A stretch of DNA of 64,000 nt from Streptomyces hyderabadensis (GCF_020404845.1 NZ_JAIOJZ010000015.1:89536-153535), one strand, 5' to 3'. Counted from the stretch's first letter, positions 45,260 to 55,353 are shown. The notes: generated by a model from the sequence alone, not told the origin. Made by a program: numbers and translations.

Positions 45260-45652
45260 ATGCCGCACATCGCCCTGGTCGCCCTCGTCGTCGACGACTA
45301 CGACGAGGCGATCCGCTTCTACACCGAGGCCCTCGGCTTCCGCCTCGCCGAGGACTCCGCCCGGCCCGACGGCTCCCGCTGGGTGGTCGTCGAGCCCGGC
45401 GCGGCAGGCGGCGGCACCGCGCTGCTGCTGGCCCGGGCCAAGGGCGAGCGGCAGCGGGCCCGCGTCGGCGACCAGACGGGCGGACGCGTCGGGTTCTTCC
45501 TGCACACCGACGACTTCGCCCGCGACCACGCCCGGATGGCGGCCGCCGGCGTGACCTTCCTGGAGGAGCCCCGGCACGAGCCCTACGGCTCGGTCGCCGT
45601 CTTCCAGGACCTCTACGGCAACCGCTGGGACCTGCTCCAGCCCGCTGGCTGA
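45260..45652 (+). CDS. VOC/glyoxalase-family protein
   Basis: 130 residues, one vicinal-oxygen-chelate unit of two beta-alpha-beta-beta-beta modules. [20 protein letters not shown] starts module 1; [19 protein letters not shown] starts module 2. Metal-ligand positions His3, His in FFLHTDD and Glu/Gln in [14 protein letters not shown] are plausible. It may be a small lyase or a drug-binding protein. AAAGG lies just before ATG. A TACGTATAACC -10-like stretch is near 45217. It lies 68 bp before the adenosine deaminase gene. Confidence 0.88.
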   Translation: MPHIALVALVVDDYDEAIRFYTEALGFRLAEDSARPDGSRWVVVEPGAAGGGTALLLARAKGERQRARVGDQTGGRVGFFLHTDDFARDHARMAAAGVTFLEEPRHEPYGSVAVFQDLYGNRWDLLQPAG

Positions 45653-45720
45653 GCCGTCCCCGCCCGCCGACTGAGACGTCCCCGCCCTTCGCCCACCGAC
45701 CCGCCGAGGAACCACCGCAC

Positions 45721-46812
45721 ATGTCATCTACGCGCATAGAAACCTCTCTGGACACCGAGACCCTCCGCCGCCTCCCCAAGGCGGTCCTGCACGACCACCT
45801 CGACGGCGGCCTGCGACCGGAGACCGTCGTGGAACTGGCGGAGAGCGTCGGCCACACCCTGCCCACCACCGACCCCGGGGAACTGGCCGCCTGGTACTAC
45901 GAGGCCGCCAACTCCGGGGACCTGGTGCGCTACATCGCCACCTTCGAGCACACCCTCGCCGTGATGCAGAACCGCGAGGGCCTGCTGCGCACCGCCGAGG
46001 AGTACGTCCTGGACCTCGCCGCCGACGGCGTCGTCTACGGCGAGGTCCGCTACGCCCCCGAGCTGATGACCGCCGGCGGGCTGAGGCTCGCCGAGGTCGT
46101 CGAGACCGTCCAGGAGGGGCTGGCGGCCGGCATGGCCAAGGCGGCCGCCGCGGGCACCCCGGTCCGGGTGGGCACCCTGCTGTGCGGGATGCGGATGTTC
46201 GACCGCACCCGGGAGACCGCCGACCTCGCGGTCGCCTTCCGGGACGCCGGAGTCGTCGGCTTCGACATCGCCGGCGCCGAGGACGGCTTCCCGCCCGCCG
46301 ACCACCTCGACGCCTTCGAGCACCTGCGCCGCGAGAACGTCCCCTTCACCATCCACGCGGGCGAGGCGCACGGGCTGCCCAGCATCCACCAGGCCCTCCA
46401 GGTGTGCGGCGCCCAGCGCATCGGCCACGGCGTGCGCATCACCGACGACATCCCCGACCTCGCGGCCGGCAAGCTCGGGCGGCTCGCCGCCTGGGTGCGC
46501 GACCGCCGCATCGCCCTGGAGATGTGCCCGACCTCCAACCTCCAGACCGGCGCCGCCACCTCGATCGCCGAGCACCCCATCACCGCGCTGAAGGACCTGG
46601 GCTTCCGCGTCACCCTCAACACCGACAACCGCCTGGTCTCGGGCACGACGATGACCCGCGAGATGTCCCTGCTGGTCGAACAGGCGGGCTGGGGCATCGA
46701 GGACCTGCGCACGGTCACGGTGAACGCCCTCAAGAGCGCCTTCGTCCCCTTCGACGAGCGCAACGCCCTCATCGAGGACGTGGTCCTGCCGGGCTACGCC
46801 TCCGCGCTCTGA
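45721..46812 (+). CDS. add: Adenosine deaminase
   Basis: 363 residues. The zinc and substrate residues of the adenosine deaminase TIM barrel are all present: LHDHLDGGL (His24, His26), TIHAGEAHG (His and catalytic Glu), RIGHGVRI (His), CPTSNL, and [10 protein letters not shown] (the Asp that binds zinc). It converts adenosine to inosine in purine salvage. The spacing HxHxDG, HAGE and NTDN is normal and length is typical (about 340-380). Streptomyces usually have more than one add gene, so this may be an accessory copy. Its end overlaps the convergent DinB gene by 19 bp. Confidence 0.92.
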   Translation: MSSTRIETSLDTETLRRLPKAVLHDHLDGGLRPETVVELAESVGHTLPTTDPGELAAWYYEAANSGDLVRYIATFEHTLAVMQNREGLLRTAEEYVLDLAADGVVYGEVRYAPELMTAGGLRLAEVVETVQEGLAAGMAKAAAAGTPVRVGTLLCGMRMFDRTRETADLAVAFRDAGVVGFDIAGAEDGFPPADHLDAFEHLRRENVPFTIHAGEAHGLPSIHQALQVCGAQRIGHGVRITDDIPDLAAGKLGRLAAWVRDRRIALEMCPTSNLQTGAATSIAEHPITALKDLGFRVTLNTDNRLVSGTTMTREMSLLVEQAGWGIEDLRTVTVNALKSAFVPFDERNALIEDVVLPGYASAL

Positions 46813-47309
46813 ACCAGCCCGCGCACATAAGCGGCCTGTCCGACGTGCTGGAGGTCGTCGGACAGGACGCTGACCAGCCGCACGGCGAGCGTGACCGGCG
46901 GGTCCCAGGCGTCGTCGACGACCCGCTCCAGGTCCTTCGCGGTCAGCGAGCGCAGGGCCGTGAGCGTCTGCTCGTGCACGGCGTCGTAGTAGCCGGTCAG
47001 CAGCTCGGCCGAGTCGACCCGCACCTTCGCGACCTCGGCGGACCCGTGGCCGTACCCGGTGTCCCGGCGGGGCAGGCCCAGGCCGAAGCGCTTGTCCCAC
47101 TCCCCGGTGAGCCACACCTGGTCGAGGCCGAAGGCGTCGGCGACGTGGTCGTCCTGGACGCGGGTGAGGTGCCAGAGGAGCCAGGCGACGGAGTTGGCAC
47201 CGGGGGCGGGGCGGGCGTTCAGGCCGTCGGGGTCCAGGCCCTCGACGGCGGCGTGGACTTCTTGCTGGATGCGGCCGTAGCCCTCGATGAGGATGTCCTT
47301 CGCATGCAT
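46794..47309 (-). CDS. DinB-family protein (DUF664)
   Basis: 171 residues, four-helix bundle. The metal-binding His pattern is visible in [18 protein letters not shown] and in [15 protein letters not shown]. Actinobacterial members act as mycothiol-dependent S-transferases or isomerases, so a thiol transfer reaction is possible. Start at ATG 47309 gives the expected [16 protein letters not shown]. Neighbours give no clue to the substrate. Confidence 0.88.
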   Translation of the reverse strand: MHAKDILIEGYGRIQQEVHAAVEGLDPDGLNARPAPGANSVAWLLWHLTRVQDDHVADAFGLDQVWLTGEWDKRFGLGLPRRDTGYGHGSAEVAKVRVDSAELLTGYYDAVHEQTLTALRSLTAKDLERVVDDAWDPPVTLAVRLVSVLSDDLQHVGQAAYVRGLVQSAEA

Positions 47310-47349
47310 ACGTCCACCATCGCGCAGTCCGACCGCCCGCGCCCCCCGT

Positions 47350-48249
47350 TCACCCGCTTCCCCTTCCGGCGCTGCCCGTCTCCAGCAGCTCCATCAGCGC
47401 CCGCGCCGCCGGACTGGTGGCCTGCGCGGGCGGGAGCAGCGCGATGGTCTCGTACTCCGTGCCGCCCGCGTCCTTGAGGGGCAGCGAGGTCAGAGCGGCG
47501 CGCTTGTGCCGGAAGTGCCGCGGCACGACCGCGATGCCGAGGTCCTCGTCGATCAGGTCCAGCAGCCCGTGCACGTCGTTCACCTCCAGCGGCACCGTCC
47601 GCCGCACGCCCGCCGCGGCGAAGACGGCGTCGGTCACGCGGCGCGGACCCCAGTCCGGGTGGAAGTCGACGAAGACCTCGTCGGCGAGGTCGTGCGGGGT
47701 GAGCACCGCGCCGTCCGCCGCGAGCCGGTGGCCCGGATGGCACAGCACGGTCATCGGCTCGCCCGCCAGCGCCACCGAACGCAGCTGGTCCGTGTCCGCC
47801 TGGGTGCGGTAGGCGAAGGCCAGGTCGAGCCGGCCCGCCGCGACCTCCTCCGCCAGCTCCCCGGAGCCCGCCTGCCGCAGCCGGATCTCCACGTCCGGGT
47901 GGCGCCGCCGGAACGCCGCCAGCAACCCCGCCACCGGCACCCCGGCGATGCACTGCTCGGCACCCAGCGACAGCGTCCCGCGCAGCACCCCCTGCACCGC
48001 GGCGACCGCCTCGTGCGCCGACCGCACCTGGGCCAGGATGCGCTGCGCCTCGCCCAGCAGCGCCCGTCCCGCCTCCGTCAGCGTCACCCGGCGGGTCGTG
48101 CGCACGAACAGCGGCGCCCGCAGCTCCCGCTCCAGGGCCCGGATCGACGCCGACAGGCCGGACTGGGACACCAGCAGCCGTTCCGCCGCGCGGGTGAAGT
48201 GCTGGTCCTCGGCGACCGCCACGAAGTGCTGGAGATGACGCAGTTCCAT
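47350..48249 (-). CDS. LysR-family transcriptional regulator
   Basis: 299 residues. The winged helix-turn-helix (1-60) reads MELRHLQHFVAVAEDQHFTR, then AAERLLVSQSGLSASIRALE. The co-inducer domain starts near 88 and ends with SPAARALMELLETG. It is divergent from an aldo/keto reductase gene across 128 bp and probably controls it and itself, which is the common LysR arrangement. The inducer is unknown. Confidence 0.93.
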   Translation of the reverse strand: MELRHLQHFVAVAEDQHFTRAAERLLVSQSGLSASIRALERELRAPLFVRTTRRVTLTEAGRALLGEAQRILAQVRSAHEAVAAVQGVLRGTLSLGAEQCIAGVPVAGLLAAFRRRHPDVEIRLRQAGSGELAEEVAAGRLDLAFAYRTQADTDQLRSVALAGEPMTVLCHPGHRLAADGAVLTPHDLADEVFVDFHPDWGPRRVTDAVFAAAGVRRTVPLEVNDVHGLLDLIDEDLGIAVVPRHFRHKRAALTSLPLKDAGGTEYETIALLPPAQATSPAARALMELLETGSAGRGSG

Positions 48250-48250
48250 G

Positions 48251-48283
48251 ATTGAGAAGCGTAACCGCGCAATCCCATCGGAT
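48251..48283. promoter_or_regulatory. Candidate LysR-binding dyads between divergent genes
   Basis: ATTG (48251-48254) and CAAT (48270-48273) are complementary arms, followed by ATCC/GGAT arms at 48272-48283. They begin 1 bp before the LysR start codon and fit an autoregulatory site for the divergent LysR/reductase pair. It is weak evidence, as the dyads are short. Confidence 0.4.
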
Positions 48284-48377
48284 TCTTCTGTTGGACCACT
48301 GCCCGCAGGTCACGGGAGAGTGGAGGGCGGTCCCGCCCAAGCCCCGTACCTCGGGGGCCAACCCCTCTGGAGTCGCG

Positions 48378-49370
<993 letters not shown>

Positions 49371-49674
49371 AGGCCGGCCCCGGCGGGGCGTGCACGGCGA
49401 TTCCGGAGGCGGACCGCGCCTCCGGAACCGACGTGTGTGCGGCCCCGCCCCGGCTCGCACCCAGCCGTGGTGCGGCATCGGCGCGGCATTTCGGCCAACC
49501 GGCGCCGCGAATATGCCAGGAGACTGGCCGGAAATTCATGGTGACAGTGGTTCAGTAGTGAACATACTCACCACTAGGGCCTTTCACACCATGCGACAGT
49601 GCCCTCACGCACAGCACACGAGCCGCACGGACGCGCCGCCCGACCGGCAGGCGGGCGTGACGGGGAGGGCAGCA
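49371..49674 (+). other. Intergenic region with AGTGGT/ACCACT arms
   Basis: About 300 bp without a gene. Near 49547-49576 AGTGGT and ACCACT are complementary arms 18 bp apart around GTAGTGAACATACTCAC, in a stretch richer in AT than the flanks; this probably is the promoter region of the next gene. An ATG at about 49591 would give a longer form of that gene but lacks a ribosome site. Confidence 0.4.
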
Positions 49675-50085
49675 GTGCACGACGAGTTCCTGTGCCATGT
49701 CACCGCCTACGGTGTCTGTGACGGCCGGCGCATCGGTGTCCCGCTGGGCACCTACCGGGCCCCCACCCTCGCCCTGGCGCTGTGGTGGCTGCGCGACCGG
49801 GCATCGTGGATCGCCGAGCGGCTGGACCCGCAGCCCGACACCCCGCACTTACCGCGCGGCGCCCTGACTCCCGTCGCCGACGACGCGCCCGACGTGCCGC
49901 GCATGCTGCGCGCCTGGTGCGCCGACGACGTACAACAGGAGCTGGTCGCCGACGAGTTGGCCGCGGGGCACCTGGTGCGGGTCGCTACCAGTGACGAGAC
50001 CACCGAGTACGAGCTGATGGCCGAGTCCGTGGACGCGCTGCGCATGCAGCGGGCCGCACCGCTCCTGGTCGTCCCCGTCGCCTGA
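49675..50085 (+). CDS. Conserved hypothetical protein
   Basis: 136 residues from GTG 49675 (GGGGAGGG upstream). Soluble; readable parts are CHVTAYGVCDGRRIGVPLGT, ALWWLRDRASWIAERLDPQP, ARMLRAWCADD-like helix and a last strand AAPLLVVPVA. Two upstream in-frame starts exist (49657, 49591). I do not recognise the family. It converges with the streptophobe gene. Confidence 0.7.
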   Translation: MHDEFLCHVTAYGVCDGRRIGVPLGTYRAPTLALALWWLRDRASWIAERLDPQPDTPHLPRGALTPVADDAPDVPRMLRAWCADDVQQELVADELAAGHLVRVATSDETTEYELMAESVDALRMQRAAPLLVVPVA

Positions 50086-50112
50086 ACCTTCCCGTCCGCC
50101 GCACCGGCCGCT

Positions 50113-51432
50113 TCAGGACCGGACCCGGCCGGGCCGACCGCCCGCCCACCGGGCCGGCAGCGCGCCCAGGAACCCGGCGACCAGTCCCCACAGCAGCGCG
50201 AGACCCACCGCGCCCCACAGCCGCGGCCGCAGGAACACCTGCCCGGACAGCCCGCCGCCCAGGTCGCCGATGCCGAGCACCGACAGCCCGTAGTGGGCGG
50301 AGATCCGGGCGACCAGGCCGATCACGAGCACCGTGAGGGCCAGGGCGACGGCCAGGTGCACGGCGTGCAGCCAGGCCGGCCGCCGGGCCGGGGCACGGGA
50401 GGCCATCAGGAATCCGGCCGCCAGGACCAGGACCGCCGCGGCGACCAGGAGCCACCACATCCGCCCGTCGCGTTCGGCGAGCGTGCCCACGTTCACGGTC
50501 GAGACGTCCGGCGTGCGCAGCACCTCGTCGAGCACCCGCGGCATCGGCAGTCCGAACGGCCCCTCCACCCGGCCGTTCCAGGTCGCCCCGAGACCGATGG
50601 TGAGCGCGGGCCAGGCCAGGTTCGGCAGCCCGAGCAGCAGCACGGCGAAGGTGTCCGCGGGACTGCCGCGCGTCCCGGCGGCGACCAGGGCGACGACCAC
50701 GCCGATGACGACGCAGGCGAGCAGCAGCGCGACCATCGCGTACGCGGCCGGTCCCGCCGACGTCCGCAGCCGCAGCAACGGCCCGGGCAGCGGCGTCCGG
50801 TGCGAGACCAGCAGCGCGAGGACGAGCACCCCCGCCAGCCACAGCAGTCCGAACAGGACGGTCAGCGGCACGTCCGCGGTGAAACCGACCGTCGGGCTGA
50901 CGCCGAACAGGTCGCCGAGGTCCTCCAGCAGCCCCTCCCCGAGCGAGACCTCGAAGGTCTGCCGCGCGGCGAACGCCGTCCCGAGGAGGGCCAGCAGCCA
51001 CAGCACGGCGATCCGCCCGGCCCAGCCGGCCAGCTCCCCGGCGCCGCCCACGGCCCGGTGGCGCAGCGGCCGCACGAAGCCCCGGCCGATCACCAGCGCA
51101 CCGGTGAGGGTGACGGACAGCGGCATCACGATCAGCCCCGCGTCGGTGGCCGCCAGGTCGCCCGCGTCGCCCGACATCTCCAGCGCGCCCCCGACGGCGG
51201 TGACGACGGTCGCGACCACGACCCGCGGGAAGGCGTTGTCGGGCAGGTCCGCGGCGCCGGCCGCCCACAGTCCGAGCGCGGCCACGGCCCCCATGGCGAC
51301 CAGCCCGGCGAGCACCGTGCCCAGGGCCTGCGCCCAGCCGCGCCGGGCCGCCCGGCCGGCGGCCGCGGGCGGTCCGGAGGGCATGGGGGGCGTGGGAGGT
51401 ACGGGAGGCACTGCGGGGGGTCGGGGACTCAC
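50113..51432 (-). CDS. Streptophobe-family polytopic membrane protein
   Basis: 439 residues from GTG 51432. A Pro-rich N-terminus (PPAVPPVPPTPPMPSGPP) precedes about ten membrane helices, for example AQALGTVLAGLVAMGAVAAL, TAFAVLLLGLPNLAWPALTI and LVIGLVARISAHYGLSVLGI. The NLAWPALTIGLGATWNGRVE segment is the signature of the streptophobe family, of unknown function, found in Streptomyces only. A role in envelope stress is sometimes assumed from context but is not visible here. Confidence 0.88.
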   Translation of the reverse strand: MSPRPPAVPPVPPTPPMPSGPPAAAGRAARRGWAQALGTVLAGLVAMGAVAALGLWAAGAADLPDNAFPRVVVATVVTAVGGALEMSGDAGDLAATDAGLIVMPLSVTLTGALVIGRGFVRPLRHRAVGGAGELAGWAGRIAVLWLLALLGTAFAARQTFEVSLGEGLLEDLGDLFGVSPTVGFTADVPLTVLFGLLWLAGVLVLALLVSHRTPLPGPLLRLRTSAGPAAYAMVALLLACVVIGVVVALVAAGTRGSPADTFAVLLLGLPNLAWPALTIGLGATWNGRVEGPFGLPMPRVLDEVLRTPDVSTVNVGTLAERDGRMWWLLVAAAVLVLAAGFLMASRAPARRPAWLHAVHLAVALALTVLVIGLVARISAHYGLSVLGIGDLGGGLSGQVFLRPRLWGAVGLALLWGLVAGFLGALPARWAGGRPGRVRS

Positions 51433-51526
51433 GGTGCCACGCTAAGCAGCCTCCGCCGGGCCCGCCCGCCGACAGGGCCGTCCGCGTCGGACGGCGGCAT
51501 CCGGCCGTGCCCGTACCGGTCGGCGT

Positions 51527-51940
51527 TCAGCCCGCCCACACGACCAGGGCGTAGTCGCCGAGGCCCAGCAGGCGGTCGGGCGGCAGTTCGCCGCGGGTGG
51601 TGAACAGCGCGAGGAGACGGGCGGTGCGGGTGTCGAACGCGACGTCCAGCACCGTGCCGAGCCCGGTGCCCGTGTCTGTGAGGATCCGGCGGCCCAGCAG
51701 GTCGTGGTGGGGCGGCGCCGAATCGCCGGCGGCCGCGGAACCGACCCGGACGGCGCCCGGTCCCACCGAGCGCACCGCGTCCCAGGCCAGCGCCGACTCC
51801 CGGCCGAACCGGCCGCCGCGCCACCGGAGATGGCTGACGGACCCGGAGGCGACGTCGACGGTCAGGGACGTCACGGCGCCGAGCGGCCCGGCCCCGTCCG
51901 GCGGCACCACCGGCAGGCCGCGCACCTCGGTGAACAGCAT
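51527..51940 (-). CDS. PRC-barrel domain protein, second of a coupled pair
   Basis: 137 residues. MLFTEVRGLPVVPPDGAGPL, then LTVDVASGSVSHLRWRGG and LLGRRILTDTGTGLGTVLDV form two PRC-barrel-like beta units. The last unit ends FTTRGELPPDRLLGLGDYALVV, the usual hydrophobic closure. Its ATG overlaps the stop of the upstream gene by one base (TGATG), so it is translationally coupled. It may form one folded unit with that protein. Function unknown. Confidence 0.75.
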   Translation of the reverse strand: MLFTEVRGLPVVPPDGAGPLGAVTSLTVDVASGSVSHLRWRGGRFGRESALAWDAVRSVGPGAVRVGSAAAGDSAPPHHDLLGRRILTDTGTGLGTVLDVAFDTRTARLLALFTTRGELPPDRLLGLGDYALVVWAG

Positions 51941-52524
51941 CACGGCGGCGACCCCCGCCACCGGCCGGGCACCCCGGCGACCAGGGCGGTGAAACCGGGC
52001 AGGTCGTCCGCGACGTGCCCGACCGCTTCCTCGGCAAGCACCAGCGCCCGGCCGGTGACGGTGAGCGTCGCGCCGCGCGGCACGTACACCCGGCGCCGGT
52101 GCCGTGCGCGGCCCGGCACGAACCGCCGGTTCGCCGCCACCCGGAAGCCGACGACCCGCCCACCGGTGCCGCCCTCCACCACGACGTCCAGCACCGTGCC
52201 GATCTCCGCCCCCGCCTCGGTCACCACCCTCGACCCCAGCAGCCGCGACCGCAGGTTCTGCCGGTGCGCCGTCATCGCCGCCGCGGCCACCAGTCCCCGC
52301 CGGTCCCGGATCATCACCGCGTCGTGCCCGAGCGCGTGCACGGCCGACCACGGCAGGCCCTCCTGCAGGGGGCCGGACAGCAGGCCACGTCCGGTCAGGG
52401 TGAAACCGGTGATCCGGGCCGCGGCGGCGTCGCATACGGTGTCCTTGACCTGGGCGACGGCATCGCCGCCGAGCGTGACCACCGGCCGGGTGGTGAGGCT
52501 TCGTGCGGTCATCAGTTCGTTCAT
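51940..52524 (-). CDS. PRC-barrel domain protein, first of a coupled pair
   Basis: 194 residues. The N-terminal unit MTARSLTTRPVVTLGGDAVA with VKDTVCDAAAARITGFTLTG and the second unit LLGSRVVTEAGAEIGTVLDV are PRC-barrel strands. HRRRVYVPRGATLTVTGRAL suggests a further strand. GGGGAGAGGG precedes ATG 52524. PRC-barrel proteins in bacteria are seen in photosynthetic, RNA-processing and stress settings; here the partner is the coupled downstream gene. Confidence 0.75.
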   Translation of the reverse strand: MNELMTARSLTTRPVVTLGGDAVAQVKDTVCDAAAARITGFTLTGRGLLSGPLQEGLPWSAVHALGHDAVMIRDRRGLVAAAAMTAHRQNLRSRLLGSRVVTEAGAEIGTVLDVVVEGGTGGRVVGFRVAANRRFVPGRARHRRRVYVPRGATLTVTGRALVLAEEAVGHVADDLPGFTALVAGVPGRWRGSPP

Positions 52525-52703
52525 CGCACACCCTCTCCCCAACCGCTCGCAGACCCCTGACACACCCCTGACGCACCCACGGGTTCCCCGCACGACTGTG
52601 ACGATGCCCGCACTGCGAAGAGACGGGGACTGCGATGCGCGGCCCGGGGTACGAGGACAGGTGCAGCAGCGTCCGGCCAGTCCGGCTTCCGAGAGAGAAA
52701 CGC

Positions 52704-53159
52704 ATGACCGAGTACCTGGACGGGGCAGTGATACCGACTGGTTTCGACGTACCCGTTGAACCGCTGAGGCGGGCGGCACACTACTCCGGTGAGCCGGGTT
52801 GCATAGCGCAGGCGCGTTCCTTCGCCTCGCTCTTCCTCGACCAGCTGAGGACCGAGTGGTGCGCCACGATCGGCCCCCGGGCCGACGGCGCGGTGCTCCT
52901 GGTGGTGAGCGAGCTGGTCACCAACGCCGACCGGCACAGCAGGGGGCCGTACATCCTGGAGCTGGAGGGCACGGGCAGCTCGGTGACGGTGACCGTGTAC
53001 GACAGCAGCGGCGCCGTGCCGGAGCGCTTCCCCCGGGACCCCGAGCGGGTCGGCCGGCACGGTCTGGAGATCGTGCACGCCCTGGTCGAGTCGATCGTCG
53101 TCGAACGCGTCCCGGTCGGCAAACGCGTACGCGCCGTGGTGCCCCTCACCGAGCAGTGA
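52704..53159 (+). CDS. RsbW-like anti-sigma factor kinase (GHKL)
   Basis: 151 residues. The GHKL ATPase motifs of the RsbW/SpoIIAB group are present: N-box ELVTNADRHS, G1-like YDSSGAVPERF and G2-like GRHGLEIVHALVE. The polar N-terminus is extended by about 30 residues. It lies next to a sigma-B-type sigma gene, with the two genes converging at a 31-bp gap, so it is a likely antagonist of that sigma; a serine phosphorylation target is not encoded here. GAGAGAGAAA lies before ATG. Confidence 0.88.
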   Translation: MTEYLDGAVIPTGFDVPVEPLRRAAHYSGEPGCIAQARSFASLFLDQLRTEWCATIGPRADGAVLLVVSELVTNADRHSRGPYILELEGTGSSVTVTVYDSSGAVPERFPRDPERVGRHGLEIVHALVESIVVERVPVGKRVRAVVPLTEQ

Positions 53160-53190
53160 AGGACACCGCCGTCCGCCGCTGGGCCGGCGC

Positions 53191-54057
53191 TCAGGCGCAG
53201 CCGAGTTCGCCCAGCATGCCCTCGCGCAGCCGGGTGATGATCCGCTTGATCAGCCGGGACACGTGCATCTGGGAGCAGCCCAGCCGTTCACCGATCTCCG
53301 CCTGGGTCGCCTCCTCCACGAACCGCAGGTGAATGATCTGCCGGTCGCGCTCGCTCAGCTCGGCCATCAGGGGGGCCAGCGAGTGGAAGTCCTCGACGAG
53401 CCGCAGCCCGTCCTCCTCCACTCCGATGAAGTCCGCCAGGACCGACTCGCCGTTCTCGGGTCCTTCGCCGGTCAGGGCGGCGTCCAGCGAGGAGGAGTTG
53501 TAGCCGTTGGACGCGATCTGGCCCTCGATCACCTCGCTCTCGCCGATGTTCATCAGCGTGGCGAGCTCGGCGACGGTGGGCTCGCGGTCCAGGCGGGAGG
53601 ACAGCTCCTCGCGGGCCCGGGCCAGCTCCACGCGCAGCTCCTGAAGCCGCCGCGGTACGTGCACCGCCCAGGTGGTGTCCCGGAAGAAGCGCTTGATCTC
53701 GCCGACGATGTACGGCAGCGCGAACGAGGTGAACTCGACCTCGCGGGACAGCTCGAACCGGTCGATGGCCTTGATCAGGCCGATCATCCCGGTCTGGACG
53801 ATGTCCTCCATGTCGTCCCCGCGACCGCGGAAGCGGCCCGCCGCGAACCGCACGAGCGACATGTTCATCTCGATCAGCGTGTTGCGCGCGTACTGGTACT
53901 CCTGCGTGCCCTCTTCGAGTTCCGCCAGACGCCGGAAGAACTGACGGGACAACTGGCGCGCGTCGCGCGGGGCCACGGTGCGGGGGTCCACGGCGCCCCT
54001 CGTCCCGGCAGCCTGTGCTGCCACCTGAGCTTCCGGCCGGACCACGGCGGTCTCCAT
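53191..54057 (-). CDS. sigL: SigB/SigF-family sigma factor
   Basis: 288 residues. Region 2 has NTLIEMNMSLVRFAAGRFRG then DDMEDIVQTGMIGLIKAIDR and FTSFALPYIVGEIKRFFRDT, the core-binding and -10 elements. Region 3 includes LQELRVELARAREELSSRLD. Region 4 has LSERDRQIIHLRFVEEATQA and the helix-turn-helix IGERLGCSQMHVSRLIKRII. This is the nine-member SigB-like class that controls stress and development in Streptomyces. ATG 54057 follows GGGAGAGG. By recalled synteny (SCO7278) it is sigL; several paralogues look alike, so the name is moderately sure. Confidence 0.92.
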   Translation of the reverse strand: METAVVRPEAQVAAQAAGTRGAVDPRTVAPRDARQLSRQFFRRLAELEEGTQEYQYARNTLIEMNMSLVRFAAGRFRGRGDDMEDIVQTGMIGLIKAIDRFELSREVEFTSFALPYIVGEIKRFFRDTTWAVHVPRRLQELRVELARAREELSSRLDREPTVAELATLMNIGESEVIEGQIASNGYNSSSLDAALTGEGPENGESVLADFIGVEEDGLRLVEDFHSLAPLMAELSERDRQIIHLRFVEEATQAEIGERLGCSQMHVSRLIKRIITRLREGMLGELGCA

Positions 54058-54284
54058 TGCCTCTCCCACGAAAGTCACGGTTCGACGTCTCCCTAGGCTT
54101 TCCCGCACGCGGGTACCCGGGTCGCGACGGCACATGCCCCCGTTTCTCCCAGGGTAGTCCGGCGGGCCCTGCCCGGCACCCCGGAGTTCGCCGTGATTCC
54201 CCGGGCCGTGATTTCCCTGAGGGCGGAACGCCGCCCCCTTCCGTGACGCGGCCGGGACCCTAGGCTGAGGAGGTGACCAGCCAC

Positions 54285-54698
54285 GTGCCGAACGAAGCCC
54301 GCGTCATCCCGCTGCGCCCACGGGTCGAGCGACCCGAAGCGCGTCCCGCCGCGCCGGTCCCCCCGGAGCGAAGGCCGCCCGCCGTACGAGAGCCCCTGTG
54401 GCGCGACCTGGTCGGCGACGTCCTGCGGCGGGAACGCCTGGAGCAGGAGCGCACCCTCAAGGAGGTCGCCGAGGCCGCCCGGATCTCCATGCCCTACCTC
54501 TCGGAGGTGGAGCGCGGCCGCAAGGAGGCGTCCTCGGAAGTGCTGGCCGCCGCGGCGGGCGCCCTCGGGCTGGGCCTGGGCGACCTGCTCGCCCGCGCGC
54601 AGGGCGAGCTGGTCCGCCTCACCTCCCGGCACACCGGCGCGGGCCCGGCCCGTGGCACGTCCGGCGGGCGGTTCGACGGGATGTGCCTGGCCGCCTGA
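54285..54698 (+). CDS. popR: XRE-family activator PopR (ClgR paralogue)
   Basis: About 137 residues. A Pro/Arg-rich leader is followed by the helix-turn-helix (about 55-115): RRERLEQERTLKEVAEAARI, then SMPYLSEVERGRKEASSEVL, the ClgR/PopR signature. The protein ends in Ala-Ala (CLAA); PopR is degraded by ClpP1/P2 through its last two Ala, which matches. It activates clpP3-clpP4 in S. lividans, whose operon converges here. GTG 54285 is preferred because GTG 54273 overlaps the GAGGAGG ribosome site; the latter would add four residues. Confidence 0.88.
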   Translation: MPNEARVIPLRPRVERPEARPAAPVPPERRPPAVREPLWRDLVGDVLRRERLEQERTLKEVAEAARISMPYLSEVERGRKEASSEVLAAAAGALGLGLGDLLARAQGELVRLTSRHTGAGPARGTSGGRFDGMCLAA

Positions 54699-54709
54699 GG
54701 CCGCGCACG

Positions 54710-54744
54710 GGCCGGCGCCCCGCACCGTGCGGGGCGCCGGCCCG
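54710..54744. terminator. Perfect 17-bp bidirectional terminator between popR and clpP4
   Basis: Left arm GGGCCGGCGCCCCGCAC (54710-54726) and right arm GTGCGGGGCGCCGGCCC (54728-54744) are fully complementary around one base. They fill the gap between the popR stop and the clpP4 stop, where transcription from both sides must end. Confidence 0.9.
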
Positions 54745-54749
54745 GCCGC

Positions 54750-55352
54750 TCACACCGGCGCCAGGCGCCGGGCGAGCACCTCGTCGGCCAGCCCGTACGC
54801 CACCGCCTCCCGCGCGGTGAACACCTTGTCGCGGTCCATGTCCGCGCGCAGCGTCGCCACGTCGTGGTGGGTGTGACGGGCCAGCACCTCCTCCACCTGG
54901 GAGCGGATCCGCACCATCTCCTTGGCCTGCAGCGCCAGGTCGGAGACCGTGCCCTGCCGGCCGCCGCTGGCCGGCTGCCCCAGCAGCACCCGCGCGTGCT
55001 CCAGCACGAACCGCCGCCTGGGGTCCCCGCCCGCCAGCAGCACGGCCGCCGTGGACGCCGCCTGCCCGACGCAGAACGTGGAGATCGGCGCCTGCACGAA
55101 GGTCATCGTGTCGTAGATCGCCATCAGCGACGTGAACGAGCCCCCGGGGGAGTTGATGTAGATCGCGATCTCGCTCTCCGGGGCCGACGACTCCAGATGC
55201 AGGAGCTGTGCGATCACGACGTTGGCCACGCCGTCGTCGATCTCGGTGCCCAGGAAGATGATCCGCTCCGACAGCAGCCGGCTGAACACGTCGTAGGACC
55301 GCTCGCCCTGAGGGGTCCGCTCGACGACGTTCGGAATCGTGTAGCTGCCCAT
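54750..55352 (-). CDS. clpP4: ATP-dependent Clp protease subunit ClpP4, catalytic His missing
   Basis: 200 residues. The ClpP fold is clear ([36 protein letters not shown]). The nucleophile Ser100 is present, but the residue at the catalytic-His position, 25 residues on, is Gly125 ([11 protein letters not shown]; the family has M-H-Q-P). The DNA at that place reads GGG for Gly. A candidate acid, Asp175, is kept in [12 protein letters not shown]. It lies 1 nt downstream of clpP3, so the two are co-translated and form a mixed ring in which this subunit may be structural. Confidence 0.92.
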   Translation of the reverse strand: MGSYTIPNVVERTPQGERSYDVFSRLLSERIIFLGTEIDDGVANVVIAQLLHLESSAPESEIAIYINSPGGSFTSLMAIYDTMTFVQAPISTFCVGQAASTAAVLLAGGDPRRRFVLEHARVLLGQPASGGRQGTVSDLALQAKEMVRIRSQVEEVLARHTHHDVATLRADMDRDKVFTAREAVAYGLADEVLARRLAPV

Positions 55353-55353
55353 G

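Noticed and set aside
51527..52524. Single gene broken by a frameshift
   Set aside because: Each part has its own start and folded units and the join is a clean TGATG overlap, which fits translational coupling better.
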